From the NCBI GenBank assembly GCA_947579665.1, contig OX388348.1:14942001-15006000 (forward strand): a stretch of DNA of 64,000 nt, written 5' to 3'. The notes below the pieces were generated by a model. It did no database searches and was not told the origin of the DNA. It worked only from the letters and a program-made list of their open reading frames with translations. The DNA comes from Sympetrum striolatum. Lineage: Eukaryota > Arthropoda > Insecta > Odonata > Libellulidae. Positions 22,341 through 34,146 of this stretch are shown piece after piece (position 1 is the first letter of the stretch; each line of letters begins with the position of its first letter). The translations under genes were made by a program, and so were the position numbers.

Positions 22341-24520
22341 AGCGCTAAAAGATGAATCCAAATAGGAGACCAATCGGATCGAAGAGAATGCTTTGAAACA
22401 ATGGTGAATCGCCAAAGCGAGCAACCCGTTTCGACGAAATGTTTGGGAACGAGGAAGTGTTGGCTCTTTTCACAATATGGTTGGGTGCGCTGGTCGCAAA
22501 CGTTTATATAATGGCGACCAAAGTATGCCATAAATACTCATGCATCCTTTGATGTCAAATAATGAATAGTCATTGCAGCGAACTACCAGGTATTTCATTC
22601 AGAATTCGACTTGCAATTATTCCTTTTGGCCTTAACTACACCCTCATATTCGCGTGGAACAATATTTACGGCTTACGGTAACTATGGAGGCCTTTTATAA
22701 ATTTTAAAAGGAGTAAAACTCAAATCGAGTTACTTTTTTATAAATAAATTCTAATATGTCTTAAGATACATCATCCTCTATTCTTGCAAGTATTCTCTTT
22801 GGTATTAAGAAGAGGCTCATATTTTTATGGAGCAATCTTAACCGATACCGTCAATTAAAAAGAATCCATATAAATTCTATAAGGAGTAAGCTGTAATCGA
22901 AAAAAAAAATTGGTAAATAAACGCTAATACGGCTCTTGCACTTAGCAAGCATATTAACTCATTCTCTTTCAGTCCTAAGTGCTGTCATTTAATAACCGAT
23001 GTGTTTCGTAAATAAATGCCAATGTAGCTTAAGATAAAGTTTTAACTTATTTTCTATATTTCATAAATATTTTATTTAATAATCAAATCAAGTACGAAGT
23101 TAACAAAGAAATATCGTAAAAAATCTAGGAGTTGAAAAATGCTTCCCTATATTCTATTACCTCAAATAATTTTTGTTGTCTTTCTTCCACCTATAAATAT
23201 TCTCCAGAAGTTCTAAATTACATAAATTTAGCATGAGGAAAATGTACTCACCGTATCTTGATTTCCCTCTGACATGACTTCATTCTTGAGAAATTGTGGG
23301 TTACTGAAAAGCAAAATATAATTCATTATAATCAAATAGAAATTAATACATTAACTTGTACAGTTACTTTCTACTTCTGCACGCTAATAAGTGTATCTAA
23401 AAACTATTTCTCTTATTTCAAACTTCAATTCCAGGCGAGAAAAATATTCTAATAACTTGTGTAAAAAACAATTCCCTGTCATGATCCTAATTGAAATTGA
23501 GGTATATATGAACTCGTTATAAGAATATATATGTGGGAGGGAATAATGAGATAACCAACTCGTAACAATTCTATTCATGTACCGGGATTAACCAAGCTGA
23601 TTATACTCAAAGCGGATTTTGAATTGCGCGTATGTGTTTGTGAATACGTGCTATACTCAATAGTATTTTCTCAGCATGATTTATTATTAGCTATTGAAGA
23701 TTAATGTAGACTTCTCCGTGCAAAATGGTGACACCGTCGGATTATTTCCGTAAATCCGACTAAATGTTACATTATCCATGGATATGATGAAGCCCTGCAC
23801 ACTTTCATTTGAAACATAATTTAACTAGTATACTTACTGCAGAAATATGAGCCCAAATTATTACGGGATAAATACAGAAATAAAACTTCGTAGAAGAGTA
23901 TTTTTTCAGAAAAAAATCGTTAAATCCACCACTCAATTTTCCCCCTTTTTGTCCGACGGAGTCTCTTAATAAATACAAACCTATATCAACAGATTAATTT
24001 TAAAATTAGCCTCGTAATTCCTGGATCTCTTATTTGAAACGAAGTTCTCGTTACATAGTCATGGGAACTATCATGGATTAAGGCGAGAACTTCAACTATA
24101 TTAACGCAATCATTTTTAACACGCACTTTATGTGAAAATAGATCAGTTAAAATGTAGAGAACAATCTATAGGTTAGGCGGAGAGATGGTCACAATTAAAT
24201 GAGATGCAGTACAGAGTTTTCAGTAAACACATGCACTCATTCATGGAGATTAAGCTATTGAAATTACGCAGGAAAGTAAACAGTTTAAGTGAGTAAATCA
24301 AAGGCGGGGATGTGTAACTACGAAATTTCCATCGGTAAACACACATTTTTAATTATATAAATGCAAAAAAGCACTGAGTCTGAATAGAAAATGCAATATT
24401 TCTTCCCTATGCCCAAGAAGATAAACGATTTTATTAGAATACAGCTTGTGAAAAATAAAAGAAAGTATTAATATTATGTTGCAGTTATTCTCAATTGTTT
24501 TTCTGTCGCAAATTTAAATG
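22341..24520. other. AT-rich spacer
   Basis: Two - frames of 64 codons (22337-22531, 23384-23578) without recognisable domains. Nothing else. Confidence 0.45.
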
Positions 24521-24632
24521 ACTCTCACCAATAAAATAGCTGAAGTATCGAATCTAAACTCTATACGGTTCGCTCTTTATGAAAACTTGGGCGAAGCCAA
24601 AATATCTAGAGCTAAATTATTTTCGATTTTAT
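24521..24632 (+). repeat. Local duplication, copy 1
   Basis: Shares with 24722-24832 the order: (A)ATAGCTRAAG, TCTRTACGG, TCGCTCTWTAT, AACTTGGGCGAAGCC, and a final TCTAG..AAAT..TTT. The two are about 201 bp apart and separated by an AT-only block of TTAATATTAATTAA-type sequence. Confidence 0.7.
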
Positions 24633-24721
24633 TAATATTAATTAATGTTATTATTTTATAAATATTATAATTTAATTTACTTTTATTAATTAATATTAAT
24701 TATTTTTTCTATAATTTAATA

Positions 24722-24832
24722 GAATCTCATCATTTAATAGCTAAAGTAAGAGTCTTAAATCTGTACGGATCGCTCTATATAAGAACTTGGGCGAAGCCTA
24801 AAACTCTAGGGCCAAATGGTTTTAAATCCGAT
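24722..24832 (+). repeat. Local duplication, copy 2
   Basis: Second copy, with AACTTGGGCGAAGCC perfectly kept and about one difference in six elsewhere by eye. Confidence 0.7.
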
Positions 24833-24889
24833 ACTTGGGCGCTACTTTCGCGTAGCTTAAGTGAGTTTCTAAGTATATATATTCTTCTT

Positions 24890-25270
24890 GACTCCTTCAT
24901 CCTTATCCGAGGCGATGCGAAGGGGGGAAACGGCCGTTCTTGGGAGGGGTCTTGAAGAGGAGATTGGGTTTGGAGTTGGTTATGATGGAGAGAGATGGGA
25001 CGAGTTGGGGCCGAGAAAGAAGGCGAAAGAGTGATGAAATGTTTTTTGGTTGTAAGGCAATGGGTGGCAGCTGTTGGGACTCCATGAGAGGGAGGGAAAA
25101 GTTTACGATGTTCAATCGATGCCAATATCACCCATATTTTACAATACCTATCATATAGCTCGCTCTCCACGCGCGTTTCGCACCCCTTTTTTACCTTACA
25201 CATATTTTCTACTTTTTCCCTCCCTTTTTATGTTCCCTTGTCTGAGGATTCATCCTCGGACGTGATCTTC
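24890..25270. other. Island with strand-skewed purines then pyrimidines
   Basis: 24905-25100 is purine-rich on +, 25160-25240 pyrimidine-rich. A 142-codon - frame (24775-25203) covers it; the translation is proline/serine-rich and unrecognised. Confidence 0.35.
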
Positions 25271-25449
25271 ATTCCTGGAATACGAATTCCCCTTTGCTGT
25301 TACCGTAATGGCGACGATCTAAATCAGCACAGCAGCAAATATAACCACATTCCCTTGTAAAAATTAGCAACTTATTTACTGGAGTAAAAACCTCATAAAT
25401 ATGGAAACATATAGCACAAAATACAAAAAGATGTAAGATATTATAAGTA

Positions 25450-25505
25450 AAATGGACTCGAACTAGAATCTCCCACAGAAACGTTGGAATGCTCTGAGCT
25501 AGAAG
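25450..25505 (-). pseudogene. tRNA-like SINE head
   Basis: On - strand: CTTCTAGCTCAGAGCA (A box TAGCTCAG) and, about 26 bases on, AGTTCGAGTCC (B box). The distance between boxes is tRNA-like but the arms do not pair, so it is a pseudogene or SINE head. Confidence 0.45.
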
Positions 25506-27221
25506 TGGTCAATATTTATAGTTCATGCAGCAATTATTTCACTCTAATTTGAGTTGTGTCATACAGCTCCAATAATTCAGCATGAACTACGGTAAAAATA
25601 CAGTAATTTAAAAATATAATAGAAGAAATTATTAGAAAAATAAATAGACAATATTGTATATGTTCATGGGTGTTTGTACATGTAAATAAGAAATAAGTTT
25701 GGGAGAATTATGAAATAGCCAATCGTACGTTCAACGAGAAGGAATGCTTTAATATGGAAGCCGCTTTTTTACTCTTACTAGTTCAATATTAGACTGATAA
25801 ACACTACAAGCAACACTCATATAAACAAATAGTAAGAAACAAGAAAGATTTATTCCTGCTTGAATTTTGCTTGTGGTGCTTCCCTCTCCGATGACGAAAT
25901 TGTAACAGGTTAAAACCGATGAACTTATTAGAGTATATTTTTTTTTACAGGAGGAACTTATTCTTAATTATCTTGCTTTCTAGTACGACGTTTTACAGAG
26001 TCAAGCCATTGCCAATTGAATTCATTGAGAAATAATTAATTCGATATCCCCTTTTCATCTGTAAGTATCATTCAGTAAAACTACCTCCTCTACTACAGTC
26101 CAAGAGAATGCTTAATACTCAACTTCAAATATAATTCCAAAGAACTTGTTTAAAGAGTGGATAGAATATTACTGTCAAATTTTGCTATATTCATACGATT
26201 TCAATAACAGAAATGGCGCACTAAATTAACAACTTAACCTGTAAATTCTCCTTAAGACGTCACATCCCTCTAAAACGGTATTCACAAATGATCACGGTAA
26301 TTAACGTTATCAGCAATATCTACCGCTCGACTTGACCACTCGCCGGAGAGCATCGGCACAAAAACTCAACATCACGGGCATCCCGAGATCATAAATCACA
26401 CGCAACTTTTAATTAAATTGTCGGAAGACGCTTCGATATTAGGAAATTGCTAGACGGAGGAATGCAATTCTGATAGAAAACTTAAATTAGTACGGTTCCG
26501 CTCGAAGTGTTTATCGAACTTGTAGAAATTTAATCCGTGCAAAAATTTTGCTAATGCGCTTCGCTGATTGGTACAGCAGCAAACAGTTCGCATAAATCAA
26601 AAGATCCATTAGCGATCGCGTGGAGCGAGGGCCCTGTTTCAGCGTTTCCGCTTCCCTATACAACTCCCCGCGGTTTGAAAGCACCAAATTCACCTGGAAT
26701 ATAATCAACAGACGAGGAATTCGTGCGCAAAACCTTTATATCCGAAATTGACTAACATTGGGGACGTTTAAACAAAACAAATGCACAGGGATACATTTTC
26801 ACAGGAAACCTAGATCCTGTTTAATTAACTTTGTACTCTCTATAGATATTTTGATATTTCCCTATAGTTTTCACGCATGACTTTCATTATTATGAGTACA
26901 GAAAGATAGGGAATATCATAATTATGCACAATGGTACATATCGTGGGTGTGATATTAATATAATCGGTAGGGCAATTGCGACAACTACTATAACCCCGGA
27001 TTAAATCATCTCACTTGTTAGATGAATCGATCTGAAAAATTCATACTAATTAATATTCTACATTTTTTATAACTATTGAAAATTATTATATCACTGAGCT
27101 GTGCTTGTATCAAGCCTAAATGTAAATTTCTTGGTAAAAGAAATAAGGAAAACTGTATAACACTGCATTTGAATCTATGTGGCTTAACACCATTTTTTGA
27201 ATTAAGAAAATAACGGTATGA
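25506..27221. other. AT-rich spacer
   Basis: A mixed-composition part at 26270-26700 includes a 65-codon - frame of no known family. Otherwise nothing. Confidence 0.45.
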
Positions 27222-27294
27222 CTGAGACTAAAACCCAGGTCTCCCAATTTTTGGGTAGGTATTCTAACCACTAAACAGCCATACCGCATCAATT
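27222..27294 (-). pseudogene. tRNA-like sequence with intact acceptor stem
   Basis: The 73 bases fold on - into a near-cloverleaf. The 7-bp acceptor CGGTATG/CATACCG is perfect; a D-arm with TTTAGTGGTTAGAA and a T-arm CTGGG/CTCAG with TTTTAGT loop are present. The anticodon arm (around CCCAAAAATTGGG) lacks the conserved T33 and a normal 7-base loop, and the B box reads GGTTTTAGTCT. The middle segment GTTAGAATACCT..CC is shared with the SINE head at 55031-55100 (-), so both belong to one tRNA-derived SINE family with a Gly-like body. Either a degenerate tRNA or a SINE head; SINE is more likely. Confidence 0.5.
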
Positions 27295-27554
27295 CCCCTA
27301 TATTAACAGAATGCTTCCCGGAATGTTACTGAGGCGATGCTGATGTGGTATGTTAGTATAATATAGTTCAGATAGTTTAGATTCTGTTTCTCCTTGAATT
27401 TCTCAATAATTTCTAAGAGAGTTAGACAGGTCACGTATAATGTTTATAATACCAGGCATAGATTTGAGAAGGCCTATTCTAGTAAAATGACATTGTTATT
27501 ACAGTAATGAAGAAATTGAACTTTGAAAAATTTCCACACTATTTTTTTATTGAC

Positions 27555-27587
27555 GACCGGTATCGCTACCGGAGTAACATCTTCTAG
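27555..27587 (-). ncRNA. Degenerate hammerhead-like motif, left arm
   Basis: On -: CTAGAAGATG, stem of GTTAC..GTAGC type, then GCGATACCGGTC. The core CUGANGA is altered to CNAGAAGA (conserved U4 lost) and GAAA to GATA, so self-cleavage is unlikely. The palindromic ACCGGT fits the very short stem III of Penelope-element hammerheads. Confidence 0.3.
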
Positions 27588-27646
27588 CACAGAGAATTAT
27601 TTCAAACCTAATTAAAAAAAAATGAAATTTGAAATTATTTTCCGTA

Positions 27647-27679
27647 CCAGAAGATGCTACTCCGGTAGCGAAACCGGTC
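27647..27679 (+). ncRNA. Degenerate hammerhead-like motif, right arm
   Basis: CCAGAAGATG, a perfect 5-bp stem II GCTAC/GTAGC with TCCG loop, GAAA intact, palindromic ACCGGT and the cleavage-position C. The only core defect visible is U4 to A. An AATAAA follows at once. Known family: type I hammerheads of Penelope-like elements; assignment is inference. Confidence 0.4.
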
Positions 27680-27735
27680 AATAAAAATATAATGTGGAAA
27701 ATTTACAGAGTTTCAGTTCTGCATTACTTCAATGG

Positions 27736-29640
27736 CTTTCCACAAGGTAAGTCTGATCATTTAGATTTCATTCATATTGTTATTAAATATATAGTACCGC
27801 CAGACAGAGTGCACGAATGAGGGACAAATAAAGCAATGATTCCAGATAAAATGGCATTTTAGGATTCACGGAAATACGTAAATGAAACTAGAACCCATCT
27901 TGTATTATCAGCAGAGTGTACTGTTTTGGTAAAACCTAGTTTAGGTAGCGGAAATACATTTTTCTCAACGTATTAGCTCCATTTTTTCGAATCGCAAAGC
28001 TACCGCCATTTCATCCAATATCATTACGAATGAAACCGGAGATGCCCATTGAAGACCTAAGTGGCCACAACGATCACATTGTGGATTCTTATCGTATCTC
28101 TAGCATCATCATGCTGAGGAGATTCTATCGAAAAATTTTAAAGCTTCGAATTCTGAAGATTCGCGAAATGAATAAGCTGAAAGTGGGAGTCGTTTAAAAA
28201 CCCTCCCGACGGACGCTTCCGCTACGTGCTTCAATTTCAAATAGCCTCCGACATTAAAGCGAAGCCCGCGGGAGGGCACGGCGTGTTTTCAAGTTGCACG
28301 CGTATTTATGACCTGCATACCGACAACACAATGAAGCGGTGCAATGAAGAAAGCCTCGAGTCTTTCATGCAGTTGTGTTTCGGCGCATCGAAGAATACGA
28401 GAATTCCTTTTGTACTATGGGGTTATAATTTAATGAGAATTGTAATCCTAAGCACGTAGCAACATAAGTCCATCAGGCAGGCAGTCCTGGAGTATTCCAA
28501 TAATGTGATTGTTGCATCATGAATTACTCCTGATACCGCATTCAGAGGAGATACGGCATACGAAGTTGGAGCATACGTGAATAATCCTCCGAGGAGCATT
28601 GAAATCGTTTCAAAGCCAGACAAAGTAAATTCTTGACATGCTAAAGGTACTTTTCCGGTTTCTGTTGCCGAATTTTTGTGTTCAACTATCAGCTCCAGGA
28701 TGGAGAGATTTAATCGAGTTTGAGTAGCAAAACCGAGGCAAGACTAAGAGTACATACCTACAACTTTACGTATCGTAATTATCCCTTTGAAAATAGCAGT
28801 TCACTAAATAATCTAAAACTGGAGGAAATCTTTTAGAGTATGCATACATCATGTTGTAAACTTTATAATCCTTCACTTTTTGCTTCATTCTTAAGAACTT
28901 ATTCAGGCTCGAATGTGTAACACTAACAATTATTACAATATCATTTGGTATGAGATATTATTATGTGTCATAACTAAACATAGCTTCATTCAATTTTATT
29001 AATTGTCATAATTACAAAAGGTTGCAGTTACTATTACCAAGATCATCAACCAACTCACGTTAAACTACTATAGCGTTTAAAGCAAGAGCTGTGAAATAAA
29101 ATAAATATCAAAATTATAAATTAAATAATTTTAACATAATTTGAGAAAAACATATTCTGCTAATATGCTAGGAACAGGTAAAAATAATCCTGGTTAATAA
29201 TAGATGTATGAATTTAAAAATGGTACATTTACGATTATATTTTCAAGAATCAAGTGAACAAACAAGAATACTGTAATCGAGTATAAAAGGAAAAACCTAT
29301 GTGCCTCGTCTCTGAAGCCGTTTCTAAATCAGTACCACAGAAATTTTCGTAAGCTATACATCGCGAAGTCACATTTATTATACAATTTGAACGACTCTGT
29401 TATCGATGCGAAGAATAAGCATTCTATTTTACTACTTTCCTCCAAAGTCTTCTTCATGTAGCACACAACACCGACAAAACCAGCCCTCAAACATCAGCGT
29501 GTAAGACATAAACTCTCGCTCTCAAGGCAAGACCCGAACCCCGCCTTAACATTCTCAGGGAATGTATGTGACGTTTTATTGCATATAAATTTCAACCTAA
29601 TACCTGATTTCCCAGTCAAAATATTCCCCAAAAAAGCCAG
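27736..29640. other. AT-rich spacer with small CpG island at 28200-28400
   Basis: The island has GCCCGCGGGAGGGCACGGCG near 28265 and a 77-codon + frame (28226-28459) that is not recognised. The rest is AT-rich. Confidence 0.4.
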
Positions 29641-30210
29641 TCGCGGGGAGCGCACCGCGACAAAATATTCCTGATAAGGCTACATATTTATACCCCGTCA
29701 AATCCCAGAAGGTATTCCCGGAAAATCGCGAGCTCTGCCCTTAAAAATCACTGTATTAGCGGCGTTGGATAACTTATATCCTCCCCCGATGGAGGAACTC
29801 CGTCGCTTCTCTCCCTGCGCCACTAAACACATCTCAACTCCTGTACGCCGACACCCGAACCTTCTCACCAATCTTCCTTCTGCCAACCACCTCCGCCGCC
29901 CTCTGACCCAGCGACAACTTTCTTCCAAGCTGACGGCTCGAGCACGGGAAGTAGGCGGCAGAGTGGGGAAGCGAATAATGGAGACTGAGAGGATTCCGGA
30001 GGGGTGGAAGGAGGGAAAAATGGGAAAAGTTTCGCGTGAAATAGTTTGTGTGCTTTATTTTTTGAGGGTTAGGTCGCAGGGGCGCTGCAGTCGCGGCGGG
30101 AAACGAGGGCGCGAAAGTAAGGGGAGGGGTGCGTGGGAGGAAGTGACGTAACTTCCGAAAGGGAGCATTCGATTCCCACCAATCAATCGGGATGGAAAAA
30201 AAGAGCGAGC
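29641..30210. other. GC/CpG-richer island
   Basis: Pyrimidine-rich 29780-29920 on +, purine-rich 29940-30150. A 128-codon + frame (29765-30151) and a 76-codon - frame overlap; both unrecognised, so coding is not supported. Confidence 0.4.
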
Positions 30211-31679
30211 AAACTGCTTAGGCTTAGCGTAAAATGCCTTCGTTTACTGTTTAAATAAATCTTGCTTTTTCACCGGCGTTGGGGTGCGGATGTAAGTTGA
30301 TTTGCTTGTCAGGTGAAAAATAAGGGATGGTAATTGATTGTAATTGAATCTTTTTCGTGACATAGCTGGGTTGTTCACCCCTGTCGGCAAGGGACACACA
30401 ACAGAACCTTTAGCGATTATACAGGTCACAGAGAATCCCTTAAATTAGCCAATATTGATATATTTTCGGCCAAAGGTTAACGTAAGTGATCTTAAAAGTA
30501 TATTATTAAAGATTGTAGGTAAAATGATCATCAACATGACTGTACTGTATTATACTCACTAATTTTCACCTTTTACCTAACGCATAAGAGGGTGACGACA
30601 AAATTTAATAACCAAAATCGAAAAGATTGGCGAAACGGTTAGAAGCCTTCAAAGGACGAGAGAAAAGTGTTAACTTAGCCCTAGTGGTGTTTCGGTGTGC
30701 ACTTCAACCTTCAGTGGTCTACTCTCTAACCTGCAAAGTACACAGATGCTAATAAAATGATACACAGTTAAAGTCTGGAGCTAATATCCTTTTGCTTGAT
30801 TTATTTTTTTCTCCTTTGTCAGCACTACTTTAATTCGCATACAATTACATCAAATACTCCACTATCTCAATAGGTGCAGCTGAGTAGGTAAAACATTTAA
30901 GGGATAATGTAAAAACCTCATTATTACGCAAGAAGGTCTTATCTCTAAACGATTAGATAATCAATGGTTTAGCGTGAAATTTCTAAATGAAGTTCAACCA
31001 AGACTATTTTTATTAAAAAATTAATGAAAAAAAAACGGTCTTAGCCTCACACGAGAGAATAAGTAAATTTGACCATCGGAACGCTGATCTCAATCTTCTG
31101 AAACAAAATCACTCCATTACAATTATTTTTATATTTAGTTTCAGTGAAAATACTAATCAAAATACTTCAAGAATAATCTTAAGATTATATTATAGTAGTT
31201 CAAAGTATTTTTAGGATTCATTGTCCTCCATTCAGATAAAATCTTATAGTATTGAGTGAAATTTGCTTAATCACATCTTTGATTGCAGAAAGTAACCTGT
31301 CAACAGAAAATATATAAATTTAGTGATAAATGCGAGGTTTTCTGGCCTAACTCCGTGGAACGCCATTTCAATTTTTAAAAAACTTAGTATTCTCCACTAT
31401 AACTTATTGAAACGACCACTTATGATCTCACAACAATCTTCAGGTAACCAAACACAGAAATGATGGATTTTATAGGTTGGTTTGTTTTGACGGTAGGAAG
31501 AGGAGAAAGGGAAGTTGTTCTTAACATTTAGTGGAACGTATATGCTGAAAGAAAAACTATTGAGGAAAACTGAATATATCCATCACCCTATCGATTTTTC
31601 TCTTACGAATCTGATGAATATACGAAACAATAATTCAAATATAATGACAATATAATAACAATAATAGTATTTCAAACAC
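30211..31679. other. AT-rich spacer
   Basis: Nothing recognised. Confidence 0.45.
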
Positions 31680-32280
31680 TTCCTGTCCTGGCTGCATGTT
31701 CCACACCTCCGAACCTCTCGAAACAAATCGAAATCCCTCAACACACCAACATTTCCCGTTTTTCGATTTCCACTGAAAATCAACTCCCCTTCCATTACTT
31801 CACCCCGCACTGGAGAAACTTCAACGGGAGCGCTCGATCCAACCAGAAAGCACATCGACGCGGATTGCGGAGTAAATAAAACTCCCCCTTCCCGACTTAT
31901 CGCCTCTCTCGCAATCGCCAACCTAATTACTTCCTTCGTCTTTGACATTTTTCCTCCCTTGGGCGAAATGAATTCCCATCGTCTCACCCTATCAATCTAC
32001 CGGAATCACGCGCTCGATGCCAAAACGCTCTCGCTACAATCCACTACACGCACGGGCCAGCGCCCCGCACCCCCATAGACTGCGGAACCCTTGGTCTCCG
32101 CTGAGTCATCGGAAGGGAACTGAGGGAAATGATAAAGAGTGCAGTGGGAACGGAAGATGGATGGAAAAGCAGCGGAAGACGTGAGAAAGAAGGTTAATAA
32201 CAGGGGGACGGAGGTGCAGAAGGGGGATGGCTGAAGACGTACCAGAAAACGAGTTCTTTTGGAAAATCAACCTCTCCGCT
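31680..32280. other. GC/CpG-richer island
   Basis: Pyrimidine-rich first half and purine-rich second half with a CpG core at 32000-32080. A 134-codon - frame (31583-31987) has no known domain. Confidence 0.4.
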
Positions 32281-33190
32281 TAAGAGCGTGAAAACAAAGA
32301 TGTAATTTACGAAAGAAACGAGAATGTTTGCAATAAATATTCCGAACCCCGCGTTCCCAAAATCTATTGGGTAATTTTGTTTCCGTGATTAAAGATTAAG
32401 ACTTGAAAAGGGGGATCCAATTTGAGAAAGGAGATGTTTCACTTAAAGAATGGAAGAAAAATTATTTGACATATGCATCTCTGCAGCAATAGATGGAAAA
32501 TATTGAAACTCATTGAAGAATAATTGTCTATTGAAATTTACAGAAAACAGCGAAGCGTTATACTTGGGGAAAATTAGTAAAATGCACCATCTGTCCCTCG
32601 GAGACCACACAATCTTCACATATGTATTTTAACTACACTAAGTACTTTTTCAATAATCGTCCGAAGTACATTCAAAGATATTAAAAGAATGTACAGATGT
32701 TAAAGTAACACATAAAACTTTAAAAGAAAAGAAATAGGAAATTATATCTATGATGAATTGATGTTTCATCTATGAGCAGCTTTCGGTTTTTTTCAAATCT
32801 TTCCCCTGATATTTTTAATGAATAAGTCCTCCAGATACAAACAAAATATTATAATAGGTACAATAGAGTTCAAGAAGAGTCAAGTAGACTGTAAATCTAT
32901 CTTTGGTAAAATAAAATCAGTTTAGGGTTCGATTCTCGGTTGTAACACAAAGATGCGATATTACTTCAGCTGTCGAAGAACTTATAAAAATTATCTTATA
33001 CTAACAGTTTGATATTATTACGATAGTAATATAAATTCGATACTGAAGTTTTTAAATTATATAAAATTTAAACTTTTCTTAGGGATACAGTGATATAATA
33101 TAAAATATACACAGCACGTAATAATGTATCTTAGGAATAGCTGGAAGCCCTTGAGCGTAGGCTTTTCCTCTGCGGCACGATCAGAATTCA
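32281..33190. other. AT-rich spacer
   Basis: Holds the weak tRNA-like sequence at 32865-32945. Nothing else. Confidence 0.4.
32865..32945 (+). pseudogene. tRNA-Tyr-like relic
   Basis: GTAGA-CTGTAAA-TCTAT forms a 5-bp anticodon arm with GTA in the anticodon position, and GGTTCGATTCT at about 32926-32936 is a good B box. The T stem pairs poorly, the variable region is too long, and no acceptor stem or clear A box is found. Probably a tRNA-derived SINE relic or chance. Confidence 0.3.
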
Positions 33191-33317
33191 TTTTTACTTT
33201 CTCCATATACGAAGTATAGAGAAAGTATTGTTTTCATGAAAAAATTCGACTTCGAGATTTCAACGGAAATACATGTTTTGGGGTCCCTAGAACACGTTTT
33301 GACCATTTTCGGAATGA

Positions 33318-33349
<32 letters not shown>

Positions 33350-34146
33350 ATATTGGACGCTCTAACGTAAAAACTATTGGTCGTATCAACACCAAACTTC
33401 ATATATAGTACTGTGGTGTGTGCTGTCAGAGTTGATTGGTTTTTGGAGTAAATCGGTCAACCGGAAGTCGAGCTTTATTCATTAAAGCTCATTTCCGTTT
33501 TTCAAAATATCTCCATAAATATGATATATACGTATATTGTATTTCTTATAAAAGTTTTAGATAATGTAATTTACTATAACTTTTGTATTTAACATATTTT
33601 AGTATCACCGGTTGATTAGGAGTTATTCGTGAAACACTGATAAACCGGAAGAAGATGATTATGTACTTTGTGGGCGCTCTAACATGAAACCTATTTGGCG
33701 GATCAACACCAAATTTCATATGTAGTACTTCTATTACAGCCTCTAGAGTTGATTAGTTTTTGGAGTAAATCGGTTAACCGGAAGTTGAGCTTCATTCTTC
33801 AAAGCTTATTTCCGGTTTTCAAAATATCTCCATAAATATGATATTTAGGTATATACTATTATTTATAAATGTTTTAGAAAATTTTATTTACTATAACTTT
33901 TGTATGAAACATATTTTCGTATCACTGATTGTTTAGGAGTTATTCCTGAAATACTGATAAACCGGAAGTTGCTGATTATGTACTTTGTGGGCGCTCTGGG
34001 CTCTATGGGTGAAAAGCCAATTTCATCGTTTTTCATCGATCATGTCCCGAACAACATTATTTATAATGTTTAGAGTTCGAAATTACTGTCGTAGATAAGT
34101 ATTTACATTTTATATATGGAGAAAGTCATGTGCTGGCCACATCAGA
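33191..34146 (-). mobile_element. HINE/DINE-1-like element, copy 4
   Basis: Both ends are intact (TTTTTAC plus hairpin at 33191, ..CCACATCAGA at 34146). The unit boundaries end at 33363, 33680 and 33997 (317-bp period). At 956 bp it is about 100 bp shorter than the others: a shorter TG tract (33319-33349), and the segment between the ATCATGTCCCG block and the GAGTTCGAAATTACTG block near the 5' end is largely deleted. Flanks differ from all other copies, which confirms independent insertion. Confidence 0.6.
33319..33349. repeat. (TG)n microsatellite in copy 4
   Basis: Shortest and purest of the four resident tracts. Confidence 0.95.

Larger units (their letters stand above)
27491..27735. repeat. 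Long inverted repeat with hammerhead-like arms
   Basis: Left arm 27491-27606 and right arm about 27625-27735 are reverse complements over ~110 bases with scattered mismatches, around an A-rich ~20-base centre. Read outward, each arm runs: TTTGAAATWATT, TCYGTRC, AGAAGATG, a stem GTTACTCCGGTAGC or GCTACTCCGGTAGC, GAWACCGGTC, then CAATAAAA and TGTGGAAA. Such 'AGAAGATG..stem..CGAAACCGGTC' blocks recur in arthropod genomes and resemble the hammerhead ribozymes of Penelope-like elements. Two copies inserted head-to-head, or one fold-back element, would give this structure. Confidence 0.75.

Noticed and set aside
29765..30151. 128-codon plus-strand frame
   Set aside because: Proline/arginine then glycine/arginine low-complexity translation with an overlapping minus frame; island composition explains it.
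31583..31987. 134-codon minus-strand frame
   Set aside because: No known motif; runs from an island into AT-rich DNA.
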